Positions 53,491 through 62,204 of a stretch of DNA of 64,000 nt are shown here, piece by piece. This DNA comes from Bdellovibrio sp. 28-41-41 (GTDB lineage: Bacteria; Bdellovibrionota; Bdellovibrionia; Bdellovibrionales; Bdellovibrionaceae), in the NCBI GenBank assembly GCA_002256935.1, contig NCGL01000002.1:35152-99151 (forward strand), read 5' to 3'. A program made the position numbers and the translations under genes. The notes below the pieces were generated by a model. That model had not been told where the DNA came from, searched no databases, and saw only the letters and a program-made list of their open reading frames with translations. How positions within the stretch are numbered: position 1 is the first letter of the stretch; every line of letters starts with the position of its first letter.

Positions 53491-56090
53491 AGGATTCCTC
53501 GATTGATCGTAAATCCCCGCTGCTTGGCCAGCTGCCGAATCAACTGCACTCTCTCGACACTAAGATCGCCTAAAGAAAACGAACTTTCGAAATTGGAAAG
53601 ACCAAGAACAATAGTTTCTGCCAAGCAGGCAAAACAATCACCACTCAATAACGGTAACCAGGAATGAGCAATTTTTTGATTATTTGGCAACTTCGCAAGT
53701 CCCGCAGAAACATACACGTAATCTTTAGAACTACGAACGACGCGTGAAACATTTGACGGCACTGAAATATCCACAACCATACAGCCTCGCTTCAGGTATT
53801 CTGGTTGTAGTAATTCTTGAGTCGAATTAGTGCCAAGAACTACTATGTCACATCGCTTGAGGTCATTAAAATCAGCAGTTGGATGCAGTTTGGATTTATC
53901 AATTCGAGAAGACGTAAGTAATTCATCTACAGCGGCTTGAAAGCGCGAACTGGTATCAAACGCTTCTTTATACACTAAAGTTAAGTTTGCCCCGTGCGCA
54001 GCCAAAATTTGGGTTACAGCTCGTCCAATATTTCCACCAAAACCTACGATACCGATATTTAAGTTTTCAAAACGTAACTGTCTAGTCTGAACAAATGTTT
54101 CAATGGCTTCGATGGCAAAACCTGCGGTCAAGCTATTGCCCGTCGTAATCGCCAAGCCTTTTGAATCTAGCAATGTTCCATTTCTAGTAACAATACTTGT
54201 GAACTGCCCCAAACCCAAATAATCATTACTGTCCATTTTCATGTCATCGACAAATTCTTGAAGCGTATCGACCATGATGGGCATCGGTCGCCTAATGTCA
54301 GTTTCAAAAAAATCAGATACGACAGTCAATCCGTATAAATTCAAACGAATCTTATGCCCATCTGCAGACTCGATGATTTGTTGGTGATAACGAAACGGTT
54401 TACTAAATTCGGCATAGGACGTAAAAAACTTTTTTAATCGATCTATTTTTACATCACGCAAACTGGGATCTAATCGCTGAGCGTGATCCCAATTAATAAT
54501 ATGCCCTAAGAACGCAACGTCTTTGATCTCGGGTGACTTGCTAACAACCGGTTTCTGCAGCAACGGTGGACGATTGGGAATAATTTCGTCTTTTGAAAAT
54601 ATATGTGAAAATAAATTCCCTAAGCTATAAGTTTCAAGAGTTTCAAGCAACTCTTCAAAGGCCATCTTCAGCTGCGTAACGGCTGCTGCAGAGATATACG
54701 CTGGAGGTTCTATTCGCAATGTTTCTGGTGAACTCAATGTAACGCCAACGCGGATTTGATGGCGATTCAAGAGATAGCTTGTCAGTAAATAGGACGCATG
54801 ACCATTGATCGCCAACGAATATAATAACGTCGGCACGTGATCATTTTCTAGAAAATTAAATTCAATACCTAAAAAGAATCCTTTGCCGCGAATATCTTTA
54901 ATCCACTTCGGATACTTCTTAGATAAGTCTTGAAAAAATAGTTTTATATCAGATTCGAAGGCATCGGCCCGCTTTTTTAGATCGTGCTTGTTCGCCTCAA
55001 AATGCTCGAGTGTCACAATCGCCAATCGCGAAGAATAGTCATCCTCAGCAAAGGTCGACGAGTGAATCACGCCCAGCTCACGCACATACGTTTGGCTTCG
55101 GCACACCATCGCCGAAATTTTTGCTAGGCCGCCTCCCAAACTTTTACCAAGAAGAATCATATCGGGCTGCAACCTTAGGTCTGCAGATACAAGCAAACGA
55201 CCGGTGCGGTATAGTCCCGACTGAATTTCATCCGCGATGGTTGGAATTTGAGCGTGAGCGGCAAATTTAAATGCTTTGTTTAATTTTTCAAGGGCAACAG
55301 GCCTGATGCCGCCTTCTCCTTGAATGGGTTCAAATATAAATCCAATGAACGGCGAAAAAGAAAATTCTTTTTCTTTGAATTCTATAACCTTAATAGTTTT
55401 CTTAAGCGACGCCAGCGTGTAGTCCCAATCGGCTTCGGGATCTAGAAAAACAGTTTTGAATAATAACGATGAATACATTTTCTTGTAATAGTCGCTGCTT
55501 GAAGATAACACGGCCGATGCGGTCTTACCATGATAACTGCGAGTTAACGAAATCAATACAGGTACAGTCGCATCGATCTCGTGAACCAATGCTTGATAAA
55601 CCTGCCGCTGTTCTTCTTCGGTGTAACTCGACTGCACTAATGATAATAAAGATCTTTTTAAACTATCTTTTTTGTGTTGCCAAATAAGCATCGCATTCTT
55701 TAGTGCAATCTCAGTCGCCTCAGTGCCAGTACTCGCAAATGTCGAAATGAATGTGTCTGTTGTTCCAAGCTCGGTGGAAACTTGAGTGTGAATCAATCGT
55801 GCTAGCTCGGCCGATTCCGATCGCAACGAAGCCTGTGCTTGAATGACTCGTTTGTTTTTAAAAAACTGTTCGACTTCATCTAATAAAAATTTTGGATTGT
55901 GCCCCAAGATCGCCGAACCGTAGCCACCTAGGAAATCAAATACTGTTTTTGATTGCCCTGACGACACATAGGTCATTTGATCACCGCTCGCACTTTGGAA
56001 ACTCTTATCCAAACGCAAGATACGCAGCAACTGACCCAGCTGTGGCTTTACATAATTCTGATAGTAGTCAGTCAGATTTTCAGACATCAC
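53487..56090 (-). CDS. Fusion: class III aminotransferase + cyanobacterial-type acyl-ACP reductase
   Basis: Residues 1-500 are a class III PLP aminotransferase: STGTEATEIAL, EPIQGEGGIRP, TIADEIQSGLY with aspartate 287, and the PLP lysine 316 in LLGKSLGGG. Residues about 525-867 match the aldehyde-forming acyl-ACP reductase of cyanobacteria: FLGHIINWDHAQ, GLGQFTSIV, TTGNSLTAG, the NADPH loop GFGGNIG, and FACLAE with cysteine 822 at the place of the catalytic cysteine. Together they could convert an acyl thioester to an aldehyde and then an amine. Numbering is from the GTG at 56090; an ATG one codon later is possible. It overlaps both neighbours. Confidence 0.85.
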   Translation of the reverse strand: MMSENLTDYYQNYVKPQLGQLLRILRLDKSFQSASGDQMTYVSSGQSKTVFDFLGGYGSAILGHNPKFLLDEVEQFFKNKRVIQAQASLRSESAELARLIHTQVSTELGTTDTFISTFASTGTEATEIALKNAMLIWQHKKDSLKRSLLSLVQSSYTEEEQRQVYQALVHEIDATVPVLISLTRSYHGKTASAVLSSSSDYYKKMYSSLLFKTVFLDPEADWDYTLASLKKTIKVIEFKEKEFSFSPFIGFIFEPIQGEGGIRPVALEKLNKAFKFAAHAQIPTIADEIQSGLYRTGRLLVSADLRLQPDMILLGKSLGGGLAKISAMVCRSQTYVRELGVIHSSTFAEDDYSSRLAIVTLEHFEANKHDLKKRADAFESDIKLFFQDLSKKYPKWIKDIRGKGFFLGIEFNFLENDHVPTLLYSLAINGHASYLLTSYLLNRHQIRVGVTLSSPETLRIEPPAYISAAAVTQLKMAFEELLETLETYSLGNLFSHIFSKDEIIPNRPPLLQKPVVSKSPEIKDVAFLGHIINWDHAQRLDPSLRDVKIDRLKKFFTSYAEFSKPFRYHQQIIESADGHKIRLNLYGLTVVSDFFETDIRRPMPIMVDTLQEFVDDMKMDSNDYLGLGQFTSIVTRNGTLLDSKGLAITTGNSLTAGFAIEAIETFVQTRQLRFENLNIGIVGFGGNIGRAVTQILAAHGANLTLVYKEAFDTSSRFQAAVDELLTSSRIDKSKLHPTADFNDLKRCDIVVLGTNSTQELLQPEYLKRGCMVVDISVPSNVSRVVRSSKDYVYVSAGLAKLPNNQKIAHSWLPLLSGDCFACLAETIVLGLSNFESSFSLGDLSVERVQLIRQLAKQRGFTINRGIL

Positions 56091-58515
56091 TTAAAATTAA
56101 AACACGTCCAGAGCTTCCATCAAGCTCTATCTGCATTCCAGTTTTCAATTTTTCGGTCGCGTCGGGTATATTGAGCACGGCAGGTATAGAATATTCACGT
56201 GCAATCAATGCGGCATGGGACAACAATCCTCCCGTTTCTGTAATTACTCCGGAAGTTAGACCAAACAAAGGAGTCCAACCTGGATCGGTATAAGGAACCA
56301 CCATGATTTCGCCCTTCAATAACGTGTGAGAATCCTGAATTGATTTTAAAACACGAACGGTGCCACGAACTATACCCGGCGAGCAGGCTAGTCCCGACAA
56401 TGATTTTTGATTATCTGCAATAATCGTCTTAGCGACCAATGCTCCCAACCCTACTTCGTTAGGGTTTTTAAAACGTTCAAATCCCCGCGCATACCGTTTA
56501 GTTTCCGCCGCTGCGGCACGAATGCGTCCACGATTTACTGGCTTTTCAATAAATTCGAAAATCTCTTCAACAGTAAGATAAAAGAACATATCATCGACTT
56601 GAAACTTTAGATTCAGAAACGTTAGCCATTGCCTGATGAAAAAATACATTCGCGTCGATCGATCGCGAACTTCTTCACGCAGCCACAAAAACTTTTTTAA
56701 TCGCGCTAGACGTTTTTCAAATGCCGACTTGTTCATAATTCTAGCCAATGCATTACCGGAAAAATAATTTTCTATCTTATCAAGACTTGGATTCTTGTAT
56801 GGTTTCTTTGCGGCATCGACAGGATTAGCCAGCGTCGATTTTAAAGTTCCGTAAAAAAAAGATTTATCTTCAGCCCAACGAGGGACGCGTAAATCTAATT
56901 CTTTTGTGCTGTGGTGATAATACTTCTCAAAGAACTGATTAATCAGCCTTCCCAGTTCCGGTCTGAGTGCAATGATCTGTGCATGCTTAGCTTCCGTCGC
57001 CAAACTATTGTTATCCATGATTTTAATTACCCTCGATAACACAAGAGGATCTTTTTGAATTTCAGCTGCAATATCTTGCAATGAATTCAACGGACTTAGC
57101 ACCGACAAATTATCCATGCTTTTGATAAGTTCCGTGTAGTGAATATCGTCGACTTTCTTTTGTATCGCTGTCAGAGTTTCTAGAAAAAACATTTTTGCAT
57201 TAGAGGCATTGTAAATCGTAGTGAAGTAATCGCACTCCAGTCGAAAATACTCATCGTATAGTTCTTTGGATTGTTTCATCAGATCAGAATCGGATAATTT
57301 AGCCCAATCCAACTGCTGCCACTTTTTCTCGATCGTTGAAAACGTATTGATCCAATTTTCGGCAATAGCCTCTTGCTTTGAAAAACCCGATGAAATTTTT
57401 AGCAATACAGGAATCGCTTTAATAATTTTTCCCAGACCCCAACCCGATTCACGGCCACGGCCTTCGTACACTTTGGGAATCGATAAATCTTGATCGAACG
57501 TATCTTCCCTGAAACCCGGCAATTGCAATTGAACTTCTTTGACTAACTCTACATTCCAATACGGTTTTGCATACAGAACGCGATACCAATTCAATTTTTC
57601 TTTAGGAAATGAATTCAGCAAACCAAGATAGCGAAAATAGCCTTCCATCGAAGATTTAAAAACATTTCCGTACAGTGACCACATTACGGGTGATACAACC
57701 GCCGAGGAAACGCCACCATCTCGAAAATCCGCTGTCGTCCAAACGGAATCAAATCCCGTAAAGTTAAAGAAGGTAATTGGGCGGGATTGAAGAAAATAAA
57801 TAGTACCTTTCTTTACGGTAAACTCGATGTCCTGAGGAGATTGAAAATGCGCTTGCACTATCTTTATCTTTTGAATCAGATCATTTAAAAATAAATCGCG
57901 GGCACCGGTATCGCCGAACAACTTTTGCTCTTTACGTTCACTAATCACTTCAAAACTATCATTAGAAACTTTGATTTCAAAAAAATCGGGATTCACTTGC
58001 CCAGAAACTAATTTTTCACCACTGCCATGAACAAGCTCCACCACCATTTGATCATGATGCCCATTTTGCGGATTCATCGTAAAAGCAACACCTGAAAAAT
58101 CTCCAGCGATATACTCTTGAATGATGACAGACATATCTAAACTTTGTGGGTCGATCTTCTTTGTTTGGCAATAGGACACAACACGTTCGTTATCTACGGC
58201 ATCCCAACATTTCAGTACGGAATCAACAATATCTTTTTTACCGGAAACATCTAAGTAAGTTGAAAACAACCCAGCGAAAGAGGCATTCGTTGAGTCTTCT
58301 TTATTTCCAGAAGACCTGACCGCATAGGTTTTACTGGGATCGATCATAATTTCTTTATCGATCCATGTTGATACTAGGTCGGCGCGATTAGGTTTCTTTC
58401 TATGATTGCGAAAATGATCGGCGGTGACTACCGTAAAAGCGGGCACAACAAAACCGCCTGCGGATAGTTTCAATAATGATTCAGCTTTGTTACCAACGTC
58501 TGCTTTCATCTGCAT
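56080..58515 (-). CDS. PEP synthase/rifampicin phosphotransferase-like dikinase
   Basis: This 811-residue protein has three parts: an N-terminal ATP-grasp domain of PPDK type (AVRSSGNKEDSTNASFAG, SGVAFTMNP, YFLQSRPIT), a helical middle region, and a C-terminal swivel domain with TETGGLLSHAALIARE (histidine 767). There is no PEP/pyruvate-binding TIM barrel, as in rifampicin phosphotransferase, which phosphorylates an alcohol using the beta-phosphate of ATP. The substrate here is unknown. It is first in a three-gene operon with the fusion enzyme and methyltransferase. Confidence 0.85.
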   Translation of the reverse strand: MQMKADVGNKAESLLKLSAGGFVVPAFTVVTADHFRNHRKKPNRADLVSTWIDKEIMIDPSKTYAVRSSGNKEDSTNASFAGLFSTYLDVSGKKDIVDSVLKCWDAVDNERVVSYCQTKKIDPQSLDMSVIIQEYIAGDFSGVAFTMNPQNGHHDQMVVELVHGSGEKLVSGQVNPDFFEIKVSNDSFEVISERKEQKLFGDTGARDLFLNDLIQKIKIVQAHFQSPQDIEFTVKKGTIYFLQSRPITFFNFTGFDSVWTTADFRDGGVSSAVVSPVMWSLYGNVFKSSMEGYFRYLGLLNSFPKEKLNWYRVLYAKPYWNVELVKEVQLQLPGFREDTFDQDLSIPKVYEGRGRESGWGLGKIIKAIPVLLKISSGFSKQEAIAENWINTFSTIEKKWQQLDWAKLSDSDLMKQSKELYDEYFRLECDYFTTIYNASNAKMFFLETLTAIQKKVDDIHYTELIKSMDNLSVLSPLNSLQDIAAEIQKDPLVLSRVIKIMDNNSLATEAKHAQIIALRPELGRLINQFFEKYYHHSTKELDLRVPRWAEDKSFFYGTLKSTLANPVDAAKKPYKNPSLDKIENYFSGNALARIMNKSAFEKRLARLKKFLWLREEVRDRSTRMYFFIRQWLTFLNLKFQVDDMFFYLTVEEIFEFIEKPVNRGRIRAAAAETKRYARGFERFKNPNEVGLGALVAKTIIADNQKSLSGLACSPGIVRGTVRVLKSIQDSHTLLKGEIMVVPYTDPGWTPLFGLTSGVITETGGLLSHAALIAREYSIPAVLNIPDATEKLKTGMQIELDGSSGRVLILSDV

Positions 58516-58613
58516 AGGATAAGTCTTCCATGATTGTTTAGCACTGTCATCAGTTTAGACAAACCCAGGAATACATCGCCTACTTAAAAGGCTATGATTT
58601 AATCGACAACTAA

Positions 58614-60398
58614 CTACATTCGTTGAGGAACTGGGATCCCTAGCAAAGCTAATCCATTCTCAAGCACCAGTCCCGTAGCGCGGGCTAAATTAACTCGCGC
58701 TTCTTTCAATTGCTCGCTAGGTGCCTGAGCAATTGGGCATTCGTGATAAAAATAATTAAAACGTTTCGCTAAATCATATAAGTACCCGCACAGTGTGCTG
58801 GGTTTATAATTCTCGGTCGACAAGTAAACATAGTGATGGAAGTAAGATAAGAACTGAACCAAATCACGTTCTGGTTTTTCCACAATAGAATCCCAAGGGA
58901 TCTGATCTAGCGGTTTCTCTGCAATACCGATTTTTTGAATCAAGCTGTTGATACGTGCACACGAATACTGAATGAAAGGACCGCTTTCGCCGTCTAGTTT
59001 CAGCCACTCGGTCATTTCAAATACGATTTTCTTTCCGGGATCTTGCTTCAACATTCCATACTTAATCGCACCTTGTGCAATTTTAGTTGCGGTCTCTTTG
59101 ATTTCCGAATCAGGCCATTCGCCTTTGTAACGAGTTAAATAATCGGTCGTGATCTTGGCTTCCATCTGTTTAACAAGTTCAGACAAAGGAACAATATTTC
59201 CTTTACGAGAGCTCATCGCACCATCCGGTAATTCCACAAAGTTGTATTGCAAGTGATAGCAATTTTTGGCTTGCTCAAAACCAATAGATTCAAGAACTCG
59301 GAACACTTGTTGAAAATGTAGAGCCTGTCTAAGATCCACTACATAAATAGACTTCTCGATTTTATAATCTGTGAATTTACGTCGCGCCAATTCTAAATCT
59401 TTGCTGGCGTAGAGGCCCGTACCGTCGGATTTCAGTAACATGCAAAAACCAAGGTTTTCAGATGTAAGATCCATACCGATGGCACCTTGCGATTGGATCA
59501 GTTTACCTTGTTTGTATAAATCTTGAACTAAAGCGACCGAAGCGCTGTCGACGTCAGATTCCCAGTACCACATATCAAATGTAACACCTGCCCAAGCGTA
59601 TACGCTTTTCATCAGCGCAATCGACCATTCACGTGTTTCTTTCCATAAATCGTAAAACTCGCCATTTTTATGTTCCAGCTGTTTTAGGATTTCAGTTAGC
59701 TGTCCACGATTGATATCTTCCTGAGGCGTACCTTTTTCAACTTCTAATTTATTATTAGCTGTTGAATACATGCGCCCAAGCCATTCGCCTTTGCCTGTTT
59801 TAGGAGCAGCTTCTTTGTTATGGTATTTCATGTACCACAAACATTTTGCGACATGCGTTCCGACATCTCCCGGAAATGTCGATGATAAAATATCTTGGCC
59901 AGAGAATTTCAATAACTTAATTAATGAATCACCCAAACACAGATTTCGCATATGCCCAACATGCAATTCTTTGTGCGTGTTTGGTTGCGAGTATTCGATC
60001 ATCGTTTTAGGAGATGACTGATACATTTTTCGCTTGAAATACGATTTATCTAAGATCGGATTTAATACCCACTGTGCAAAGGCTTTATTAGAAAATTTAA
60101 AATTTAAATACGGTCCCGCAGCTTGGACAGAAAACAAATCGCTGGCAGGAAATTCTTTTACTAAAGCTCCCGCGATCATCGGCGGACCTTTTTTCAAAGC
60201 TTTTGCAAATGTAAACAACCCAAAAGCAAAGTCGCCCATTTCTTTTTGAGGTGGTTCTGCTAATGAATCGTAAATAGTCTTTTCGCTCACGTCTAAGCCA
60301 GTAGCCGTAATGTCTGCATTTTTAGCAAGGACTTGATGAATCCACGACGACAATTGTTTTTTCAATTCATCAAATAAAGCTTTTTCTGCGATCTTCAA
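58614..60398 (-). CDS. argS: Arginyl-tRNA synthetase
   Basis: ArgS charges tRNA-Arg. The HIGH-like motif is in QPNTHKELHVGHMRN, the KMSKS-like loop is MSSRKGNIV, and the C-terminal DALR helical bundle ends the protein. I set the start at a TTG at 60398 because GGAAGG lies 7 bases upstream and it overlaps the stop of the upstream MutS-like gene (TTGA). A frame from 60446 would place 16 poorly matching residues (MPEHKCAQGHG) inside the other gene. The resulting 594 residues are normal. Confidence 0.93.
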   Translation of the reverse strand: MKIAEKALFDELKKQLSSWIHQVLAKNADITATGLDVSEKTIYDSLAEPPQKEMGDFAFGLFTFAKALKKGPPMIAGALVKEFPASDLFSVQAAGPYLNFKFSNKAFAQWVLNPILDKSYFKRKMYQSSPKTMIEYSQPNTHKELHVGHMRNLCLGDSLIKLLKFSGQDILSSTFPGDVGTHVAKCLWYMKYHNKEAAPKTGKGEWLGRMYSTANNKLEVEKGTPQEDINRGQLTEILKQLEHKNGEFYDLWKETREWSIALMKSVYAWAGVTFDMWYWESDVDSASVALVQDLYKQGKLIQSQGAIGMDLTSENLGFCMLLKSDGTGLYASKDLELARRKFTDYKIEKSIYVVDLRQALHFQQVFRVLESIGFEQAKNCYHLQYNFVELPDGAMSSRKGNIVPLSELVKQMEAKITTDYLTRYKGEWPDSEIKETATKIAQGAIKYGMLKQDPGKKIVFEMTEWLKLDGESGPFIQYSCARINSLIQKIGIAEKPLDQIPWDSIVEKPERDLVQFLSYFHHYVYLSTENYKPSTLCGYLYDLAKRFNYFYHECPIAQAPSEQLKEARVNLARATGLVLENGLALLGIPVPQRM

Positions 60399-62182
60399 AA
60401 AACACCTTCCATCTCCATGACCTTGAGCGCATTTGTGCTCGGGCATGGACCCAATTTCTTTTTATAATCAAAAATCATCTTCCCATTTTCAATCGTGTCG
60501 GCAAAATGCTCGTTGACCAAATTGCTGTACTCTTGATCCATTTGCGAAAGCTCTAGATCATGAGTCGTTACTAAACCAATGCTGGGAGACTGTAGTAAGG
60601 CTTTAATATATTTTTGAGCGCCGATCAAGCGCTCTCGGTTATTTGTACCCCTAAAAATTTCGTCGATTAGGTAGATACTGATGTGACTAATACACTCATC
60701 ACGAATCTCTTTTAGATTTTTAACTTCGGAATAGAACGTCGACAGTGATTCTTCTAAGGAGTCGACGCGTTTTAGCGACGTTAAAACCTGAAACGGCGAC
60801 GCTTCCAGCTGGGTCGCATGCACTTTTGCCCCTAAACGCATTAATACTAAATTGATCCCAAGCGTTCTTAGGAACGTACTTTTTCCCGACATGTTAGATC
60901 CTGTGATCAACAAGCACTTCCGGGTCGTCGTATTCAATTCGACATCATTAGAAACAACGTATCGAGCAGGAATTAACGGATGGCGCAAACCAAGTCCCGT
61001 TAAAGTTGCCGGTGCGTCTTTTACTACCGGCCATACGCCATCTACGATATTAGCCGAATATTCCGACAGCAATGCGATCGCTTCAAATTCTACTAAATCT
61101 TCCACCCAGCGAAGGTACACTTTTTCAAGTCGCAGCCGAAGGCTTTCAGCTCGCGCTGTCCAATAGAAATCCCACGGCACTATAGCATGAACGATGGCGT
61201 ACAAAATCACGTTCTGACGTAAACCCATCGCACCGATGATTCTGTTTAATTCTTGGATTGAGTCTTCAAATGAAACCCCGTTGGTAGATTCTAAGAATGA
61301 ATGCAACATCGGGATTTTTTCTTTTTCAGCTTTAACGGCATAAGAGTGAACTATTTTTTTCACTTTCTGCAAACGGTTCAACTGAGCTTCAAATCCGCTA
61401 ACCCAAGCTAGTGTTTTAAAAATTTTTACCTTGGCATTGGCCACCGGGAAAATAAAAAATAATCCAAACAACAAGACGGCAAAGGCAGTGGCTCCGGAAA
61501 TCAAAAACCAAACATAGCAGACGATAAGGGCGACATAGTATGCGTACACGGCGTACACCCATGCCGAGCTGTCTACCAATGATTCTTTCAACAATACATT
61601 CGTTGAATTTACACTCGTCGATTCCGGATTTAACGTCAGCAAAGCCAAAGCTTTGCGGCGCGGTCCATTGGCCAAGACTTTCACTCGATTTTGTCGTTCT
61701 TGAATTTGCCGTGTGCTCAGTGGACTTCGTCGCATTAAATTAATCAACGACTGCAATGATTCTGCATTACCTGTTGTGTGAATGGCTTGTAGCAAGCCTT
61801 GCGGCTTCACTAAATCTAAATCGTCCCAGTGTGCGGATTTATCTATATTCATTTTCGCCAGTAACTGACCCCAGCGATTAAGGTCATCAGGAGTGTATTT
61901 AAAATCGGTTTGATTTTGAAATGTACGACGCTCGATCATTTTTTCACGTTGCAACAAGTAGGCTTTAAATTCACGCACACGCGCCGTTTTATACACCAAT
62001 ACAACAAACGCTACGATCAACAGTAAACTACTCGGGTAAAGTAATGCCATACCGGAACTAAAAATCACTGGATAGAACCAACACACTAAAATAAGCAGAC
62101 CCACCGATAGGCGGGCCTTTGAAACAGATTCTAATTTAATATTAATTGAACTCAGTGATGACGATAAAAATTTAGATTTCAC
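60395..62182 (-). CDS. Membrane-anchored MutS-family ATPase
   Basis: The C-terminal MutS ATPase domain shows Walker A GSNMSGKSTFLRT (about residue 430), Walker B IYLIDEIFRGTN and the signature region up to LVTTHDLELS. The N-terminus has two membrane helices (about 28-65) and a second pair occurs near residues 210-250. The mismatch-binding domain I of MutS is absent. Such membrane MutS homologues occur in Bacteroidota and some predatory bacteria; their function is unknown. It is cotranscribed with argS. Confidence 0.8.
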   Translation of the reverse strand: MKSKFLSSSLSSINIKLESVSKARLSVGLLILVCWFYPVIFSSGMALLYPSSLLLIVAFVVLVYKTARVREFKAYLLQREKMIERRTFQNQTDFKYTPDDLNRWGQLLAKMNIDKSAHWDDLDLVKPQGLLQAIHTTGNAESLQSLINLMRRSPLSTRQIQERQNRVKVLANGPRRKALALLTLNPESTSVNSTNVLLKESLVDSSAWVYAVYAYYVALIVCYVWFLISGATAFAVLLFGLFFIFPVANAKVKIFKTLAWVSGFEAQLNRLQKVKKIVHSYAVKAEKEKIPMLHSFLESTNGVSFEDSIQELNRIIGAMGLRQNVILYAIVHAIVPWDFYWTARAESLRLRLEKVYLRWVEDLVEFEAIALLSEYSANIVDGVWPVVKDAPATLTGLGLRHPLIPARYVVSNDVELNTTTRKCLLITGSNMSGKSTFLRTLGINLVLMRLGAKVHATQLEASPFQVLTSLKRVDSLEESLSTFYSEVKNLKEIRDECISHISIYLIDEIFRGTNNRERLIGAQKYIKALLQSPSIGLVTTHDLELSQMDQEYSNLVNEHFADTIENGKMIFDYKKKLGPCPSTNALKVMEMEGVF

Positions 62183-62204
62183 GATTCAACTCTACCTTTC
62201 AACA

